NCBI GenBank assembly: GCA_012842395.1
Contig: DUSX01000001.1
Coordinates: forward strand, 37,466 to 101,465
From: Bacillota bacterium
GTDB taxonomy: Bacteria; Bacillota; SHA-98; UBA4971
Direction: 5' to 3'
DNA length: 64,000 nucleotides
Part shown: piece by piece, positions 18,675 through 26,993 of the stretch
Layout of the letters: the number at the start of each line of letters is the position of its first letter
How positions within the stretch are numbered: the stretch's first letter is position 1
Notes under the pieces: generated by a model
Databases searched by the model: none
Told to the model about the DNA's origin: nothing
Seen by the model: only the letters and a program-made list of their open reading frames with translations
Made by a program: the position numbers and the translations under genes

Positions 18675-20249
18675 ATGAAGACCACGGAGCTGTTGGCCAA
18701 AGCTCTTAGGAGACGCTACGAAGCAGGTGCTGTAGACTATTGGATGAACCCGCTGGTGCGGGGGCAGGGCGGCGTCCCCGTCGGACGAATACGCGATGGA
18801 GACTGCGTAGTGTTCTGCTGTAGGCGGGGAGACCGAGAGGCCCAGCTTACTGACGCTTTCACCGACCCTTCTTTCGACAAGTTTGCGGTGGAGCGTATGC
18901 CAAATCTCGCTTTCATACCATTCGTTCAGTATCATGAGCGCTTCTCGCACCTTCCCACTGTCTTCCCCCTTTTGCGCCCCGAAATGACTCTAGGGGAGGT
19001 CATAAGCCGGGCTGGCCTCTCACAGCTCCGGGTGGCAGAGTCCGAGAAGTCCGCTCATGTAGGCTTCTTCTTCAACGGGCGAAGGGCCGAGCCGTTCCCT
19101 GGTGAGGAGCGAATGGTGGTACCGAGCCCCCCTTCTTCTCAGCTCACCAACACTCCGGAAACAAGCACCTGGGAAGTCTCGCAAGCAGTGGCCGATGCGA
19201 TGCGGGATGGCAGGTTTAGCTTCATTCTCGCGAACCTTGCAGCAGGGGATATGATCGGGCACCTAGATGACTGGAATGCGAACGTCAAATGCGCGGAAGC
19301 GGTTGACAGAGCACTCGGTGCCATATGCAGCGCTGCAGCAGAAACGGGGTACACGGTGGTTGTAACTGCAGACCACGGCCTTCTGGAGCAATTCCGAAAT
19401 GAAGATGGCAGCCCCAGCCTGGGACACACCACTGCCCGGGTGCCGTTCGCCATTGTGCCACCTCGTGAGGGGCAGTTTCGGGCGAGCACGGTCGCATGTG
19501 ACGCGTCTCTCGCCGACGTCGCTCCAACAGTCCTCGAGTTGCTCGGGCTGAGAGTGCCAGGCGAGATGACGGGAAGGCCGCTTTTCGTGAGCGGTGGAAG
19601 TAACGCCCCACGCAAGTGCGCGCTGGTGGTGCTTGACGGATGGGGTGTGGGAAAAGCAGACCCATCCGCGAATCCTATCGCCGCCGCAAGAACGCCCACC
19701 ATGGACAGGATAAGGAAAGGATGTCCCTATACCACACTCTTGGCTGCCGGGCTGGCCGTCGGGCTCCCGGAGGGACGTCCGGGAAACTCTGAGACGGGGC
19801 ATCTCACCATCGGCGCCGGCAGAACGATCCCCCAGGATGAACTGAGGATAGCCAAAGCAGTCGAGTCTGGCAACTTCTTGGACAACCCTGCGCTCATATG
19901 CGGGTTCAAGAGAGCGTCGGCCTTTGGAGGTAGAGTCCATATCATCATGATGTTGTCGGAAAAGAGCTCCCACGGGAACATCAATGAAGGAGTTGCCGTG
20001 CTGGAGGCCGCGCGCGCCCACGGGGTTACGCCGGTCGAGCTTCACCTAGTCCTGGACGGCAGGAGCAGCCCGCCTCAGGGAGCGGCGGACTTGCTGCAGG
20101 TGCTCGAGAGGCAAGCCTCTGACAGAGCGGACTGGGATGTGGCGACCGCCATTGGCAGGGGGCTGGTCCTTGATAGGAGCGGGAGCTACGTGGAGAAGAC
20201 CCGCGTGGCCTACATGGCTCTCACGCGCGGGCAGGGCGAGATCTTCTGA
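18675..20249 (+). CDS. Circularly permuted cofactor-independent phosphoglycerate mutase-like enzyme
   Basis: Protein of 524 residues (from the ATG at 18675; GGAGG lies eight bases upstream). Residues 1-304 align in order with the C-terminal part of classical iPGM: VGRIRDGDCVVF, QLRVAESEKSAHVGFFFNG, FPGEERMVVPSP, AGDMIGH, TADHG, VPGEMTGRPLF. After a short linker (305-314) the rest aligns with the iPGM N-terminus: LDGWGVGKADP, GLPEGRPGNSETGHLTIGAGR, and ends at the iPGM mid-point. All metal ligands and the phosphoserine nucleophile are kept: D321, S372, D233, H234, D192, H196, H251; also R51, R54, K125, H433. The DGRD substrate loop is changed to DGRS (S464). Likely a metal-dependent phosphotransferase on phosphoglycerate or a relative. 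Confidence 0.88.
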   Translation: MKTTELLAKALRRRYEAGAVDYWMNPLVRGQGGVPVGRIRDGDCVVFCCRRGDREAQLTDAFTDPSFDKFAVERMPNLAFIPFVQYHERFSHLPTVFPLLRPEMTLGEVISRAGLSQLRVAESEKSAHVGFFFNGRRAEPFPGEERMVVPSPPSSQLTNTPETSTWEVSQAVADAMRDGRFSFILANLAAGDMIGHLDDWNANVKCAEAVDRALGAICSAAAETGYTVVVTADHGLLEQFRNEDGSPSLGHTTARVPFAIVPPREGQFRASTVACDASLADVAPTVLELLGLRVPGEMTGRPLFVSGGSNAPRKCALVVLDGWGVGKADPSANPIAAARTPTMDRIRKGCPYTTLLAAGLAVGLPEGRPGNSETGHLTIGAGRTIPQDELRIAKAVESGNFLDNPALICGFKRASAFGGRVHIIMMLSEKSSHGNINEGVAVLEAARAHGVTPVELHLVLDGRSSPPQGAADLLQVLERQASDRADWDVATAIGRGLVLDRSGSYVEKTRVAYMALTRGQGEIF

Positions 20250-20370
20250 CGGCGCATGAGGATATAGCCTGACCTCCCGGTCTTTCGGTCCACTTGCTCC
20301 CCGGGACGCGAAGGGCTGCGGAGGGATAAAGGTCCCATACAACTCCGCGCTGGTGAGCCTCCGTTGTACA
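20250..20370. other. Convergent gap between the mutase and GH31 genes
   Basis: Two genes converge here. I see no strong hairpin followed by a T tract on either strand, so termination may be factor-dependent or use a weak structure. Confidence 0.4.
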
Positions 20371-22929
20371 TCAATCCCCTCCCCGTTCCGCCTCGCCGGG
20401 CTCGACCCTCCACCCGGTCCTGTCGACGACTACGCGTACGGGCCGTGCCTCGTCCGGGATGTCTATCTCGATGACCTCACGTTCTGGCGGCGACCCCGCA
20501 TCGGCTCTTCCGTCGGCCGCACGCTCAAGCCCGCCCTCCTCGCCCGCCCCCGCGCTGGCGCGCCGGGCCTTTCCCAGACATGCCCTGCCCCCCGGCACGC
20601 CGACCTCCGGTGGAGCGCCGTGGAAACGGAGGCGATAGCTTTTCCTGCCGCTGCGGTATTCCGATACTACGGGAGTGATTTGAAAAACGATCTCTTTCTC
20701 CGTGGCGCTGCAACGGAACTCGGTGAGGCTGTATTCCCCATCCTCGTGCCTGCGGGTGAGGCCGTCATCTTCATAGAGGGTGTACCGGGCCTCTGAGCCG
20801 CTAGATGCGTCGAGGTACACGTCGAGACGCATGGTCTCTGCCCGCGCCTCACCCACGTAGTTTACGGGGGCAACAGAGGGAATCACCGAGCCCGCCTTGA
20901 CGAAGAGAGGCAGGGTATCGAGAGGCGCGTCCACGAGATAATCTGTCTTGCCGGGGTACCTGCGGTCGGTCCAGTAATCGAACCAGGTCCCCTCCGGCAA
21001 GTACACGCATCGCTTGACGGCCGCCGGCTCGGTTACGGGCGCGACCAGGAACGATTCACCCCACAAGAACTCGGTGTTCAAGTTGTGCGTTCGCTCGTCA
21101 TCGGGATAGTCCAGGACGAGCGGACGCATGACAGGCAGACCGGTCTGGCTCGCCTTGTAGAACTCATTGTAGGTGTATGGAAGCAGCGCGTACCGAAGTT
21201 TGATATACCTGCGACAGATCTCTTCCACCTCGGGTCCCCACGCCCAAGGCTCGTGAGGGCGCGTGTCGTGCATGGAGTGCGCCCTGAAGAATGGGGTGAA
21301 AGCACCGAGTTGCATCCACCGCACGAAAAGCTCTGGCGTGGCGTTTCCCTGAAACCCGCCGACATCGCTTCCGACGAACGGCACGCCTGAAAGGCCGATG
21401 TTCATGCACAAAGGAAGCGACATCGCCAGATGTTCCCACCAGCTGCAATTGTCGCCAGTCCAGACCGCCGCATACCGCTGTATGCCCGCATAGGCGGCCC
21501 TGGTGAGGATGAACGGGCGGGCTTCGGGCTTAAGCAACCGGAACGCCTCGCACGTGCTCCGGCACATCTCCAGGGCGTATGCATTATGGATGCGGCCGAA
21601 CGTGCACGGGTCGCCATCGTTCTCAGCCATCAACTCGTCCGGCACGGTGGCCTTCGTGCGGTCCTGGGCAGGAGATCCTTGCGCGGTAGACCTCTGCGTG
21701 GAAGGCGTGGGAGGCAACGAGAAATCGCTGGGTTCGTTCATGTCGTTCCATATGCCTGCCACTCCCTTGCCGAGCAGCGCGTCGTGTTTCTCCGCCCACC
21801 ACCTGCGAGCCTCCTTCTTCGTGAAATCCGGGAAAGCGGCTTCACCCGGCCAGACACGGCCGTGGTAGACCTCGCCAGTCAACCATCGACAAAACAAGTG
21901 CCTCTGCACGCCTTCGACGTACACACCGTAATTCGGATCCCTCTTCACACCTGGGTTCACGATCGTCACGACCTTGAACCCCTGCGCGCCGAGGTCGGCC
22001 AACATGCGCTCGGGGTCCGGGAAGCGCTCCCGGTCCCAGGTGAAGACCCGGTAACCGTCCATGTAGTCGATGTCAAGGTAGATGACGTCGCAGGGGATGT
22101 CTTTTTCGCGGAACGTATCGGCCAGGTCCCGCACGACGGCCTCCGGGTAATAGCTCCAACGGCACTGCTGGTAACCGAGGGCCCAAAGGGGCGGCAGGGG
22201 CATTCTCCCTGTGAGGTCGGTGTACGTGCCGAGAACCCGCTTCAGATCGGGGCCGTAGATGAAGTAGTAGTCCAGTTCGTGGTCGTCCACCTTGAAGCTA
22301 TAGCTTCCGTCGGACGCCACGCCAAGATCGAACCAGATCCTCCCGGCATAGTCCACGAGCGTGCCGGTAGCCCATTCCCCGTTGAAAGTCAGGAGCAAAG
22401 GGATGGACTTGTAAAGCGGGTCCTTGGTGGGCGTGTGCAGTGGATCGTCAGTGTTCCACATGAGGTACTCCCTGCCCCGCTTGTCCAGGAAGCCCGTCTT
22501 TTCTCCCAGGCCGTAGAAATGCGTTTCACCGTCCATGGCCTTGGAACACATCACGGTGTGGCGGTTCCAGGTCAGGCCGTCGCCCGCGTCCTCGCACACA
22601 ACGCGGCCGACTGAATCGCACATCCTTATCCTAGCGTCCGCTTTGACAACCTCGACGGCCAGCTCGGCGGTGCGAAGCACGACCGCGACGGCAGTGTCCT
22701 GGACGGTGAAGGCCTCGCAAGAGGACGCGTTCACCACCGCGAAGGAACGCCTGCCCGTGAAACGGTAGTCGCGATTGAAGGTCACGCGCACCGAGTTGCT
22801 GTGCAGCACGGCAATGCGCAAGATGCCCCCCTCGCAGTGGAAGATGACGCAATCCCTTTCTCGCTGAAAGCTCTTCACGCGACCGGCACGTTGTCTGCCA
22901 TTCGAGACAGTTTTCCACAAGGAAGCCAC
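20371..22929 (-). CDS. GH31 alpha-glucosidase-family protein
   Basis: Glycoside hydrolase family 31 enzyme of 852 residues. The catalytic nucleophile is Asp396 in GIWNDMNEPSDF. Other family marks are WALGYQQCRWSYYPEAVVRDLADTF, CDVIYLDIDYMDGYRVFTWD and the acid/base region AVWTGDN. The N-terminal beta domain and C-terminal beta-sandwich region (VYLPEGTWFDYWTD, then LPLFVKAGSVIP) are complete. The frame opens at 23115, but the leading peptide is low in information; a GTG at 22929 follows GAGGAGGGG and is the likely start. A Gly/Glu/Arg-rich insert near the end (about 805-835) is atypical. No signal peptide, so it probably acts on imported alpha-glucosides. It stands alone and converges on the mutase operon. 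Confidence 0.9.
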   Translation of the reverse strand: MASLWKTVSNGRQRAGRVKSFQRERDCVIFHCEGGILRIAVLHSNSVRVTFNRDYRFTGRRSFAVVNASSCEAFTVQDTAVAVVLRTAELAVEVVKADARIRMCDSVGRVVCEDAGDGLTWNRHTVMCSKAMDGETHFYGLGEKTGFLDKRGREYLMWNTDDPLHTPTKDPLYKSIPLLLTFNGEWATGTLVDYAGRIWFDLGVASDGSYSFKVDDHELDYYFIYGPDLKRVLGTYTDLTGRMPLPPLWALGYQQCRWSYYPEAVVRDLADTFREKDIPCDVIYLDIDYMDGYRVFTWDRERFPDPERMLADLGAQGFKVVTIVNPGVKRDPNYGVYVEGVQRHLFCRWLTGEVYHGRVWPGEAAFPDFTKKEARRWWAEKHDALLGKGVAGIWNDMNEPSDFSLPPTPSTQRSTAQGSPAQDRTKATVPDELMAENDGDPCTFGRIHNAYALEMCRSTCEAFRLLKPEARPFILTRAAYAGIQRYAAVWTGDNCSWWEHLAMSLPLCMNIGLSGVPFVGSDVGGFQGNATPELFVRWMQLGAFTPFFRAHSMHDTRPHEPWAWGPEVEEICRRYIKLRYALLPYTYNEFYKASQTGLPVMRPLVLDYPDDERTHNLNTEFLWGESFLVAPVTEPAAVKRCVYLPEGTWFDYWTDRRYPGKTDYLVDAPLDTLPLFVKAGSVIPSVAPVNYVGEARAETMRLDVYLDASSGSEARYTLYEDDGLTRRHEDGEYSLTEFRCSATEKEIVFQITPVVSEYRSGRKSYRLRFHGAPPEVGVPGGRACLGKARRASAGAGEEGGLERAADGRADAGSPPEREVIEIDIPDEARPVRVVVDRTGWRVEPGEAERGGD

Positions 22930-23327
22930 GCTCCACCCCTCCTCAAAGGTGCATGCAGACGCGCGGAAGGGGCTCCCGAGGACGGGGGGCCAAGTCCGTC
23001 CCGCCGCCCCCCGCCGCGCCGCCCGGCCCCCGGGCCTTTCATCTAGGTTCCCCGGCCAGGGCGATGAGTTCGCGCTTGCCACGAGGAGCCTGACAAGAAC
23101 AGGTGATCTCTCCAAGACCGCGCACTGCTATTCACAAAGGTGCAGGATTGACAACTTCCGGTATAGTATGCCATCATCATAAGGGCCCGCGAGGACAGCT
23201 GTGCCGACGGCTCCCTTGTCTTGCCAGCTTCCCCGGCCTCCGATTCGACCGGGCGGCGGCGTGCGGCGGAGCCGGGCGGAGCGCCGGCTGACCGCTTGCG
23301 GAGAACGTCGAGAAGGGAGTCGGTGAC
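22930..23327. other. Divergent intergenic region upstream of GH31 and LiaF-like genes
   Basis: About 400 bp of GC-rich sequence with no supported gene. TTGACA at 23148-23153 and TATAGT at 23162-23167 are too close together (8 bases) to form a standard promoter. The frame running upstream of the GH31 start crosses this region but has no family similarity that I can see. Confidence 0.45.
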
Positions 23328-24074
23328 ATGGGCCACCCCCGGATTCATTCAGTCCTGCTGGGCCTTCTCATAATCGCGCTCGGTGCTGTATGGCTTCTTC
23401 GCAACCTCGGCATCGTCAACACGGATATCGGCAAGCTCATAGCGACGTACTGGCCCCTCTTGCTCATCGTCTGGGGCCTAGATTCTATGTACTGCGCGCT
23501 ATCTCCTCCACGCCAAGATGGCCACGGCCGGTCACACGCCTTCCCGAGCGTGTCCGTCGTCTTCGGGCTGATCCTCGTCGCCCTTGGAGTCAGCCTGATC
23601 GGTCGCAATCTCGGCCTGTACAGTATCGACCTTGACATCATCTGGCGCCTTCTGTGGCCGATCTTGATCATTCTCATTGGGTGGAGCCTCATTCGCGGGC
23701 CGCTCGCCGCCGGTGGCACGCACTGGGCGGTCATGAGCGGCATCGAGTGCAAGGCCCCTGGATGGAGCCTTGAGAACGGCAGCTACGTCGCGTTCATGGG
23801 CGGAATCAACCTCGACCTCACCAAGGCGAACATCCCGGATGGCACCACCACCCTCAGCCTCACGGCCATCATGGGCGGAATAGACGTCAAGGTCCCCGCG
23901 GACCTTGCGTTAGAGTGCCAGGGCACCGCCGTCCTGGGCGGCGTCACATTCCTGGGTGAGGAGAGCGCTGGCATCGTGTCCTCCCGTGTCTACAGCCGGC
24001 CGGGTGCGAACGGCACAGGCAAGAAGCTCGTCATAGACGCCTGGACCATCATGGGCGGCATCGGGGTCAAGTAG
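23328..24074 (+). CDS. LiaF/DUF5668-like membrane protein
   Basis: Protein of 248 residues. Two copies of a paired-helix unit of the DUF5668/LiaI-LiaF transmembrane type occupy about 5-55 and 70-125 (LLGLLIIALGAVWLLRNLGI and LILVALGVSLIGRNLGLYSI). Residues 150-248 form a beta-helical LiaF-like C-terminal domain with repeated MGGI motifs (FMGGINLDL, IMGGIDVKV, LGGVTFLG, IMGGIGVK). Relatives take part in envelope-stress sensing. AAGGGAG precedes the ATG. No two-component genes lie beside it, so its role here is unassigned. Confidence 0.82.
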   Translation: MGHPRIHSVLLGLLIIALGAVWLLRNLGIVNTDIGKLIATYWPLLLIVWGLDSMYCALSPPRQDGHGRSHAFPSVSVVFGLILVALGVSLIGRNLGLYSIDLDIIWRLLWPILIILIGWSLIRGPLAAGGTHWAVMSGIECKAPGWSLENGSYVAFMGGINLDLTKANIPDGTTTLSLTAIMGGIDVKVPADLALECQGTAVLGGVTFLGEESAGIVSSRVYSRPGANGTGKKLVIDAWTIMGGIGVK

Positions 24075-24370
24075 GTCGGCCGCTGCTGGGACCGGGGCGG
24101 GGCAAAGCCAAGATCAAGCGAAGGCGGCCCGTCGGGCCTTCTTGCCCTCGCGAGAACGTGGACGTCGGTGGGGCATGGACGGGCGCCGGACGGGTCGTTC
24201 GATGACCTGGGATGTGAGGACCCTGTCACACGAGGACCCCGTCATAACAGGAGTCTTGCATGTAGAGAAGTGAAGAAAAAGGAAAGAACGGGGCCTATTG
24301 ACACGTAGTGGCACACGTGGTAACATGCAGCTAAAATCGAATATCGACCGCGCCTGACGGCTTATGCTTG

Positions 24371-24527
24371 CTCTTATCAAGAGAGGTGGAGGGACTGGCC
24401 CGATGAAACCCGGCAACCTTCCCCTGTCGCGGCTGACTTATGTAGGCTGCGCTACGGGAAAGGTGCCAAGTCCAGCGGGTGAATCCGGCAGCGGGTGAAT
24501 CCAGCGGATTGAACCGGCAGATGAGGG
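24371..24527 (+). promoter_or_regulatory. SAM-I (S-box) riboswitch
   Basis: The core matches the S-box aptamer closely: CTCTTATCAAGAGAGGTGGA, GGGACTGGCCCGATGAAACC, CGGCAACC, a variable P3 arm and GGTGCCAAGTCC, closed by GATGAGGG (24520-24527), which pairs with CTCTTATC using two wobble pairs. An extra duplicated stretch (AGCGGGTGAATCC twice, 24475-24503) enlarges the P4/J4-1 side. It precedes a terminator and metN, so SAM should switch off methionine import. Confidence 0.93.
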
Positions 24528-24547
24528 AAGTAGGACGAAATGATATT

Positions 24548-24575
24548 GGGCCCTTTCCCACTGCGGAAAGGGCCC
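24548..24575 (+). terminator. Riboswitch expression-platform terminator
   Basis: Eleven-bp stem (24548-24558 with 24565-24575) and a six-base loop, followed by TTCTCATT. It lies 20 bp after the aptamer and 140 bp before metN, as expected for transcriptional attenuation. Confidence 0.8.
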
Positions 24576-24718
24576 TTCTCATTGCGGGAAACCGGCGCGG
24601 AGAAGAGACTCGCGCTCTGCAACGAGAGGCCTTCCGCCGGAGATTCCTCATGAACTGAACTGAACCGAACTGAACTGGACGCGCATCTCGTTTGCGACGA
24701 TGAAAGGAACATGCCCAG

Positions 24719-25852
24719 ATGGTTCAACTGGAGTCCGTGTGCAAGACATTCAGGGTGGGCCCCACCACCGTCGTGGCCCTGGACAACGTGAGCCTCGCAA
24801 TCCCACGGGGTGAAATCTACGGAGTCATCGGGCTGTCAGGAGCCGGAAAGAGCACCCTGGTGCGGTGCATTAACATGCTTGAAAGTCCCGACTCAGGCCG
24901 CATCTTCGTGGACGGAGTCGAGCTCACCGCGCTGCGCGGCAGGGCGCTTCGCGAAGCGCGGAAGAAGATAGGCATGGTCTTCCAGCATTTTAACTTACTA
25001 TCATCGCGGACCGTCTTCGAAAACGTCAGCTTGCCGCTGGAGATCGCCCGCGCGCCGAGGCGCGAAAGAGCGGAAAAGGTCCGTTCACTCCTCCGGCTGG
25101 TGGGACTGGACGACAAGGCGGACGCCTACCCCAGCGAGCTCAGCGGTGGGCAGAAGCAGAGGGTGGGGATAGCGCGGGCCCTCGCGAATGATCCGAAGGT
25201 CCTGCTCTGCGACGAGCCCACCTCATCGCTGGACCCCGAGACCACCAGGACCATCCTGAGGCTCCTAAAGAGAATCAACGCCGATCTCGGGATCACCGTC
25301 GTTCTTATCACCCATGAGATGAACGCCGTCAAAGAGATATGCGGGTCTGTGGCAGTCATCGAGAGCGGGCGGCTGATCGAGGCCGGCCCGGTGCTGGACG
25401 TGTTCACCCGGCCCAAGCACAGGACCACGCAGGCCCTGGTCTGGGGGCTGACGCGCCTTGCCGCTCCTCCGGATTGGGCGCTTGAGATCCTTGCAGCGGC
25501 AACGAAATCACCTCGCAAGAGGGTCGTGCGGCTTTCGTTCGTCGGCAAGGCTACGGGAAACCCTGTGATCTCGTCGGTCGTCCGTGACTTCGGGGTGGAC
25601 GTGAACATCCTCACGGCTCACATCGATCACATCGGCGGTGTCCCGTTTGGAACCATGCTCGTGGAGCTGTCGGGTGAGCCGGCGAAAATGGACGCAGCGC
25701 TGGCGTTCTTGGGCGATGCGGGTGCCCGCGTTGAGGTGGTTAAGGACAGTCGCGAGCTCTCCGGTGAGACGTGGACATCCGGCGAACCGACCGACGCCTG
25801 CACCTCGGGCGAGGCCGAGGGCTCTCGCGCACACGGACGGGGATGGGAGTGA
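24719..25852 (+). CDS. metN: Methionine ABC transporter ATP-binding protein MetN
   Basis: ATPase of 377 residues. Walker A GLSGAGKST is near 38-46, the signature LSGGQKQRVGIARAL near 140, and Walker B LLCDEPTSSLDPETT follows. Residues about 268-345 form the NIL domain that binds methionine and inhibits transport (VVRLSFVGKATGNPVISSVV, then VDVNILTAHIDHIGGVPFGTM). A Gly/Glu/Ser-rich tail of about 30 residues follows the NIL domain. The gene is downstream of a SAM riboswitch and 6 bp before metI. Confidence 0.96.
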   Translation: MVQLESVCKTFRVGPTTVVALDNVSLAIPRGEIYGVIGLSGAGKSTLVRCINMLESPDSGRIFVDGVELTALRGRALREARKKIGMVFQHFNLLSSRTVFENVSLPLEIARAPRRERAEKVRSLLRLVGLDDKADAYPSELSGGQKQRVGIARALANDPKVLLCDEPTSSLDPETTRTILRLLKRINADLGITVVLITHEMNAVKEICGSVAVIESGRLIEAGPVLDVFTRPKHRTTQALVWGLTRLAAPPDWALEILAAATKSPRKRVVRLSFVGKATGNPVISSVVRDFGVDVNILTAHIDHIGGVPFGTMLVELSGEPAKMDAALAFLGDAGARVEVVKDSRELSGETWTSGEPTDACTSGEAEGSRAHGRGWE

Positions 25853-25858
25853 TGTCAC

Positions 25859-26521
25859 TTGTCTAGCACGCTGTTGTTCAACGTGGTTCTCGCCAGCCTC
25901 GGTGAAACCCTCTACATGGTAGGCGCCTCCGCAGCGCTTTCCATCGTCATCGGCCTGCCGCTCGGGGTCGCGCTCGTGGTTACCGAGAGAAATCACATAA
26001 TGGCCAACGCGCCCGTGAACCAGGTCCTTTCAGCGCTTGTAAACGTCGGGCGGTCGATCCCGTTCGTCATCCTCATGGTCGGGATCATGCCGTTCACGCG
26101 GCTCGTCACCGGCACGTCCATAGGCACCACCGCGGCGATCGTGCCGCTCACAGTCGCGGCGGTCCCGTTCGTTGCGCGGGTGGTCGAGACCTCCCTCAAA
26201 GAGGTGGATGGCGGCGTGGTCGAGGCCGCCCAGGCCATGGGCGCGTCCCCCTGGGAGATCATCATGAAGGTCCTCCTGCCCGAGGCGATGCCCTCTCTCA
26301 TCCTCGGGGCGACGTTGACCGCTATCAACCTAGTGGGCTACTCCACGATGGCTGGCGCCATTGGCGGCGGTGGGCTGGGGGATCTGGCGGTGCGGTACGG
26401 ATACCAGCGCTTCCGCGGAGACGTGATGCTCATCACCGTCGTGGTGCTCGTGCTTCTCGTCCAGGCCGTCCAAATGGCAGGAGGAGCCATCGCCCGGAAG
26501 GTCGGGGCCCGGAGGGGCTGA
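25859..26521 (+). CDS. metI: Methionine ABC transporter permease MetI
   Basis: Permease of 220 residues with five hydrophobic segments and the EAA-type loop VVEAAQAMGASPWEIIMKVLLPEA. The length and the segment GRSIPFVILMVGIMPFTRLVTGT are standard for MetI. It starts with TTG six bases after the metN stop; GGGAGTG is the ribosome site. The next in-frame ATG choices would cut into helix 1. It works with MetN and MetQ. Confidence 0.95.
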   Translation: MSSTLLFNVVLASLGETLYMVGASAALSIVIGLPLGVALVVTERNHIMANAPVNQVLSALVNVGRSIPFVILMVGIMPFTRLVTGTSIGTTAAIVPLTVAAVPFVARVVETSLKEVDGGVVEAAQAMGASPWEIIMKVLLPEAMPSLILGATLTAINLVGYSTMAGAIGGGGLGDLAVRYGYQRFRGDVMLITVVVLVLLVQAVQMAGGAIARKVGARRG

Positions 26522-26586
26522 GTGGGGGTGCGAAAACGCTCCCGGCCTTCGGGAGGAGCTGCCGATGATTGCACGAGAGGACAAGG
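26521..26586 (+). repeat. Dispersed structured repeat, family 2, copy A
   Basis: This element begins at the metI stop codon and resembles 46792-46853. An outer GTGC (26528-26531) pairs with GCAC (26571-26574); inside is the hairpin CTCCCG-loop-CGGGAG (26539-26555). The partner copy has the same 43-base spacing and a hairpin of different sequence that still pairs. Confidence 0.55.
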
Positions 26587-26984
26587 CGGGCCATAACCAC
26601 CAGGAAAGGAGGTGCGGTCAGATATCGAGGAACGACGCAACTACGGGCCAGATCTCGTGAGAGCACCCTGCCCGGCCCGGCGTGCCGCGCCCGGCCACCC
26701 GGACGCCAGAGCGTCCGAGCGGGACGGTAACTCCGGCGTCCCGGCGCGCGACCCGCCCGCTCTAGTGCAGCGCGAGGTTGCGGCGGCCCGTTCGGACACC
26801 GGCCGTGCGCAAATCCGCGCTGCGTGCTTGAACCCGCGGGGTCGCAGCTCGCAGAAGGGTCCCGAAGGAGGACCCACACGCGCCCGCCCATCCACCCGTC
26901 GCTCGCGGCTCGTGGGCGCGGATGCTCCTCGGGTCCGGCTTTGAGAAAAGCCAACTTGAGGATTCGACGAAATGAGGAGAGAGG
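26587..26984. other. Gap splitting metI from metQ
   Basis: About 400 bp without a supported gene. A strong AGGAGG at 26606-26611 has no credible coding sequence after it: the 110-residue frame from 26612 is Arg/Pro/Ala-rich with no recognisable motif. The gap separates genes that are usually adjacent, which suggests insertion or decay of something between them. Confidence 0.5.
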
Positions 26985-26993
26985 TTGATACAC

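Noticed and set aside
18675..20249. Two adjacent partial iPGM genes or an assembly chimera
   Set aside because: There is a single open frame with one ribosome site, the breakpoints fall at natural domain edges, and all catalytic residues are retained exactly once, which favours a true permutation. Reads would settle it.
21430..22614. 394-residue frame antisense to the GH31 gene
   Set aside because: Mirror of a well-supported gene in high-GC DNA; no motif or ribosome site.
26612..26944. 110-residue frame after an AGGAGG between metI and metQ
   Set aside because: Composition is that of random GC-rich sequence and the GTG overlaps the ribosome site itself.
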